Below are positions 22,640-24,034 of a DNA stretch of 24,034 nt, piece after piece. The notes beneath the pieces are model-generated. The model ran no database searches, was not told where the DNA came from, and was given only the letters and a program-made list of their open reading frames with translations. Location: the IMG/VR virus record IMGVR_UViG_3300033571_020595, positions 1 through 24,034 of that record. One strand, given 5' to 3'. Both the position numbers and the translations under genes were made by a program. The DNA is from a virus. Every line of letters starts with the position of its first letter. Position 1 is the stretch's first letter.

Positions 22640-23047
22640 TTATTTTATTGCTTCGTTATGTTCTGTCGTTTCAACTATAGTATCCATAGTTACAGGTTGT
22701 TCTGCTGATTCGAATCCTATCATGTCTCGTTCAAGTTCACTATTACCAGCAGCAATTTCTTGTTTTTCTTCCTGCATATCTTCTACTTTATCTACTCGAC
22801 TTTGTTTAGTACTTATGCTTGGTTGCTCTTCTGCTTCAGAAACCTGTTCCTGTGAATCAGATTTTTCTTCTGGTGTTAATACCGGTTTACGACCAGTTAC
22901 ATTTTCTGTGCAGACACCTTCAGCAGCACAAACTTCGTTGTTACATTCAGTTTTATTCCAATTAGCAGGGTCTTGGCATGGATAACGATAATGTCCTTCA
23001 CATCCTGCTAATAATATCAATGGTATAATTATCAAAAACTTCTTCAT
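22640..23047 (-). CDS. Predicted lipoprotein (SPII signal), lysis-linked
   Basis: A 135-residue protein with a short N-terminal signal MKKFLIIIPLILLAGC. The lipobox LAGC predicts lipidation at Cys16. The mature N terminus is EGHYRYPCQDPANWNKTEC followed by a cluster of further cysteines (NNEVCAAEGVC) that may pair outside the cytoplasm. The rest is acidic, Gln/Glu/Ser-rich and probably extended. The start is the ATG at 23047, because AAGGTG sits five bases upstream; a GTG three codons earlier would overlap that site. It ends 10 bases before the holin-like gene. An outer-membrane spanin-type role would suit the place, but spanin lipoproteins usually have a partner with a TM anchor, which I do not see. 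Confidence 0.85.
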   Translation of the reverse strand: MKKFLIIIPLILLAGCEGHYRYPCQDPANWNKTECNNEVCAAEGVCTENVTGRKPVLTPEEKSDSQEQVSEAEEQPSISTKQSRVDKVEDMQEEKQEIAAGNSELERDMIGFESAEQPVTMDTIVETTEHNEAIK

Positions 23048-23095
23048 TTTTCTCACCTTATAGTTATTATTTGTTGGTAAGTCTTATGCTCCCCA

Positions 23096-24034
23096 TCAAG
23101 TCAATTCTTGCCAGCCTAATTGTGATAATACATCAGCGTTGTTTGATGTCGCAGCCAGTGCCAGTGTCACTACATCGCTGACACCTGCTAATGTTCTGCC
23201 TAATTGGAATTGGAAGAAATCAATCGCACTCAACTCTACTAGTTCTCTGGAACTAGCATATCCTGACTGTATTTCTATACCCCCACTTATAGCAGTGGCC
23301 GCCAAATCGTATTGGACTGTTCCGGTTGGACTTGTGCCTGCCCAAGTTGCACCAGTCAATGTGGGATTGAGTAGTAATGTCCAACGATAATAATTTACTG
23401 TAGGACTCAATACATCTATTTGTCTAGGAAAAACAATACTATCCAATCTAGTAGGTGCTAATCTTATACTCACGATAGGATAGTAAGTGTTGGCACTTGC
23501 TAGTCTTTTTGTTGTAGTACCAGTACCTGCTGTTTGAGTAGTACCAAAACTGTTATATCCACCTTCACTGATCACTGTGCTACAAATCTGTGTCATCATG
23601 CTAGCACCACTGGTAGCACCTGTGTTTGTGATTTCATAGCGTACGGGCAATGTAGCAGTAGTCATATAGACTTTAGTGTTGCCAGTTTGGTTAGCATGTT
23701 GGAATGTATGGCAAAGTATAAATTGACCGTTTATCACGAACCCTACACGAACATTACCTACACCTAACCATTCAACATCAGCATAATAAATCTGTGTGCG
23801 GTCTGGATATAAAGTGATGCCTGATGGATTGTTTGCTCCACCGGCGCCATTCAATCTATCACCATTCCAAGCATCTTGTCTTACTCTTTCTTCTACACCA
23901 GTAGATGCTGAACGAATGACCATATAGTTATATGTGCCATCGTTTTCAAAGAATACACCATCATTAGCACCAAACAATCCCACACGCTGGCGTAGATTTG
24001 TTTTTGGTGTGTTCATACAGAATGTAAGCAATGT
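23096..24034 (-). CDS. Virion/tail-associated protein (C-terminal part; 5' end outside window)
   Basis: The frame is open to the window edge at 24034, so only the last 312 or so codons are present; no convincing start is visible. The protein is Gly/Thr/Ser/Asn-rich and predicted to be beta-rich, without charged clusters. It contains RQRVGLFGANDGVFFENDG, IYYADVEWLGVGNVRVGFVI, NGQFILCHTFQHAN and LPVRYEITNTGATSG, then ICSTVISEGGYNSFGTTQTAG. I recognise this as a type recurring in marine myovirus genomes, where it is annotated as a structural or tail-fibre-like protein. It is more G+C-rich than the module array. It ends 48 bases before the lipoprotein ATG. Confidence 0.8.
   Translation of the reverse strand, partial: TLLTFCMNTPKTNLRQRVGLFGANDGVFFENDGTYNYMVIRSASTGVEERVRQDAWNGDRLNGAGGANNPSGITLYPDRTQIYYADVEWLGVGNVRVGFVINGQFILCHTFQHANQTGNTKVYMTTATLPVRYEITNTGATSGASMMTQICSTVISEGGYNSFGTTQTAGTGTTTKRLASANTYYPIVSIRLAPTRLDSIVFPRQIDVLSPTVNYYRWTLLLNPTLTGATWAGTSPTGTVQYDLAATAISGGIEIQSGYASSRELVELSAIDFFQFQLGRTLAGVSDVVTLALAATSNNADVLSQLGWQELT

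Noticed and set aside
663-23767. Numerous open frames of 60-120 codons on the plus strand and one 82-codon minus frame at 17046-17294
   Set aside because: All lie inside clearly coding minus-strand genes, lack ribosome-binding sites or family features, and are expected by-products of the AT-rich coding strand.

Overview
The window is a tightly packed, single-strand (all minus) segment of an AT-rich tailed-phage genome of the T4 superfamily. Transcription runs from 24034 towards 1. The T4-type identity rests on UvsX, UvsY, gp32 and a T4-like large terminase. The lipoprotein and the peptidoglycan-degrading endolysin suggest a Gram-negative host, and the overall flavour is that of marine myoviruses, but nothing here fixes the host. 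No tRNA, CRISPR array, integrase or plus-strand gene was found. No stretch longer than about 150 bases lacks a gene.

Layout in transcription order. (1) 24034-21143, virion and lysis block: the C-terminal part of a virion or tail protein, an SPII lipoprotein, a two-TM holin-like protein, and a two-domain endolysin (GH19 muramidase/chitinase plus M15 peptidase). (2) 21135-19588, large terminase (gp17-like ATPase-nuclease). (3) 19566-17365, a 733-aa protein of unknown function with a module-like unit near its C terminus. (4) 17346-3726, about 13.6 kb of six consecutive, mostly coupled genes (1507, 616, 586, 228, 1277 and 324 aa). They are built almost entirely from about 43 diverged copies of one 80-150-residue module. 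Each copy has a core like Y-x-N-x-x-I-G, a Trp/Tyr-rich strand, and a closing helix like SLxxAIxxIIxxHK. (5) 3720-3574, a structured leader with a T4-late-like promoter motif. (6) 3573-1, recombination block: gp32, a GIY-YIG homing endonuclease, a small BPSL0761-like protein, UvsX, a small acidic protein and the N-terminal part of UvsY.

The recombination genes form a presynaptic set: gp32 coats ssDNA, UvsY mediates loading, and UvsX is the strand-exchange filament. The module array is the most unusual part. Most of its inter-module linkers (24 of 37 strictly, 30 of 37 if V/M/F are allowed) carry an [IL]-x-E tripeptide, usually followed by N or S. T4-type prohead proteases (gp21) cut after (L/I)-x-E. 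One hypothesis is therefore that these giant proteins are polyproteins packaged in the prohead and cut into single modules. This is inference: no protease gene lies in the window, and N at P1' is not the typical T4 residue.
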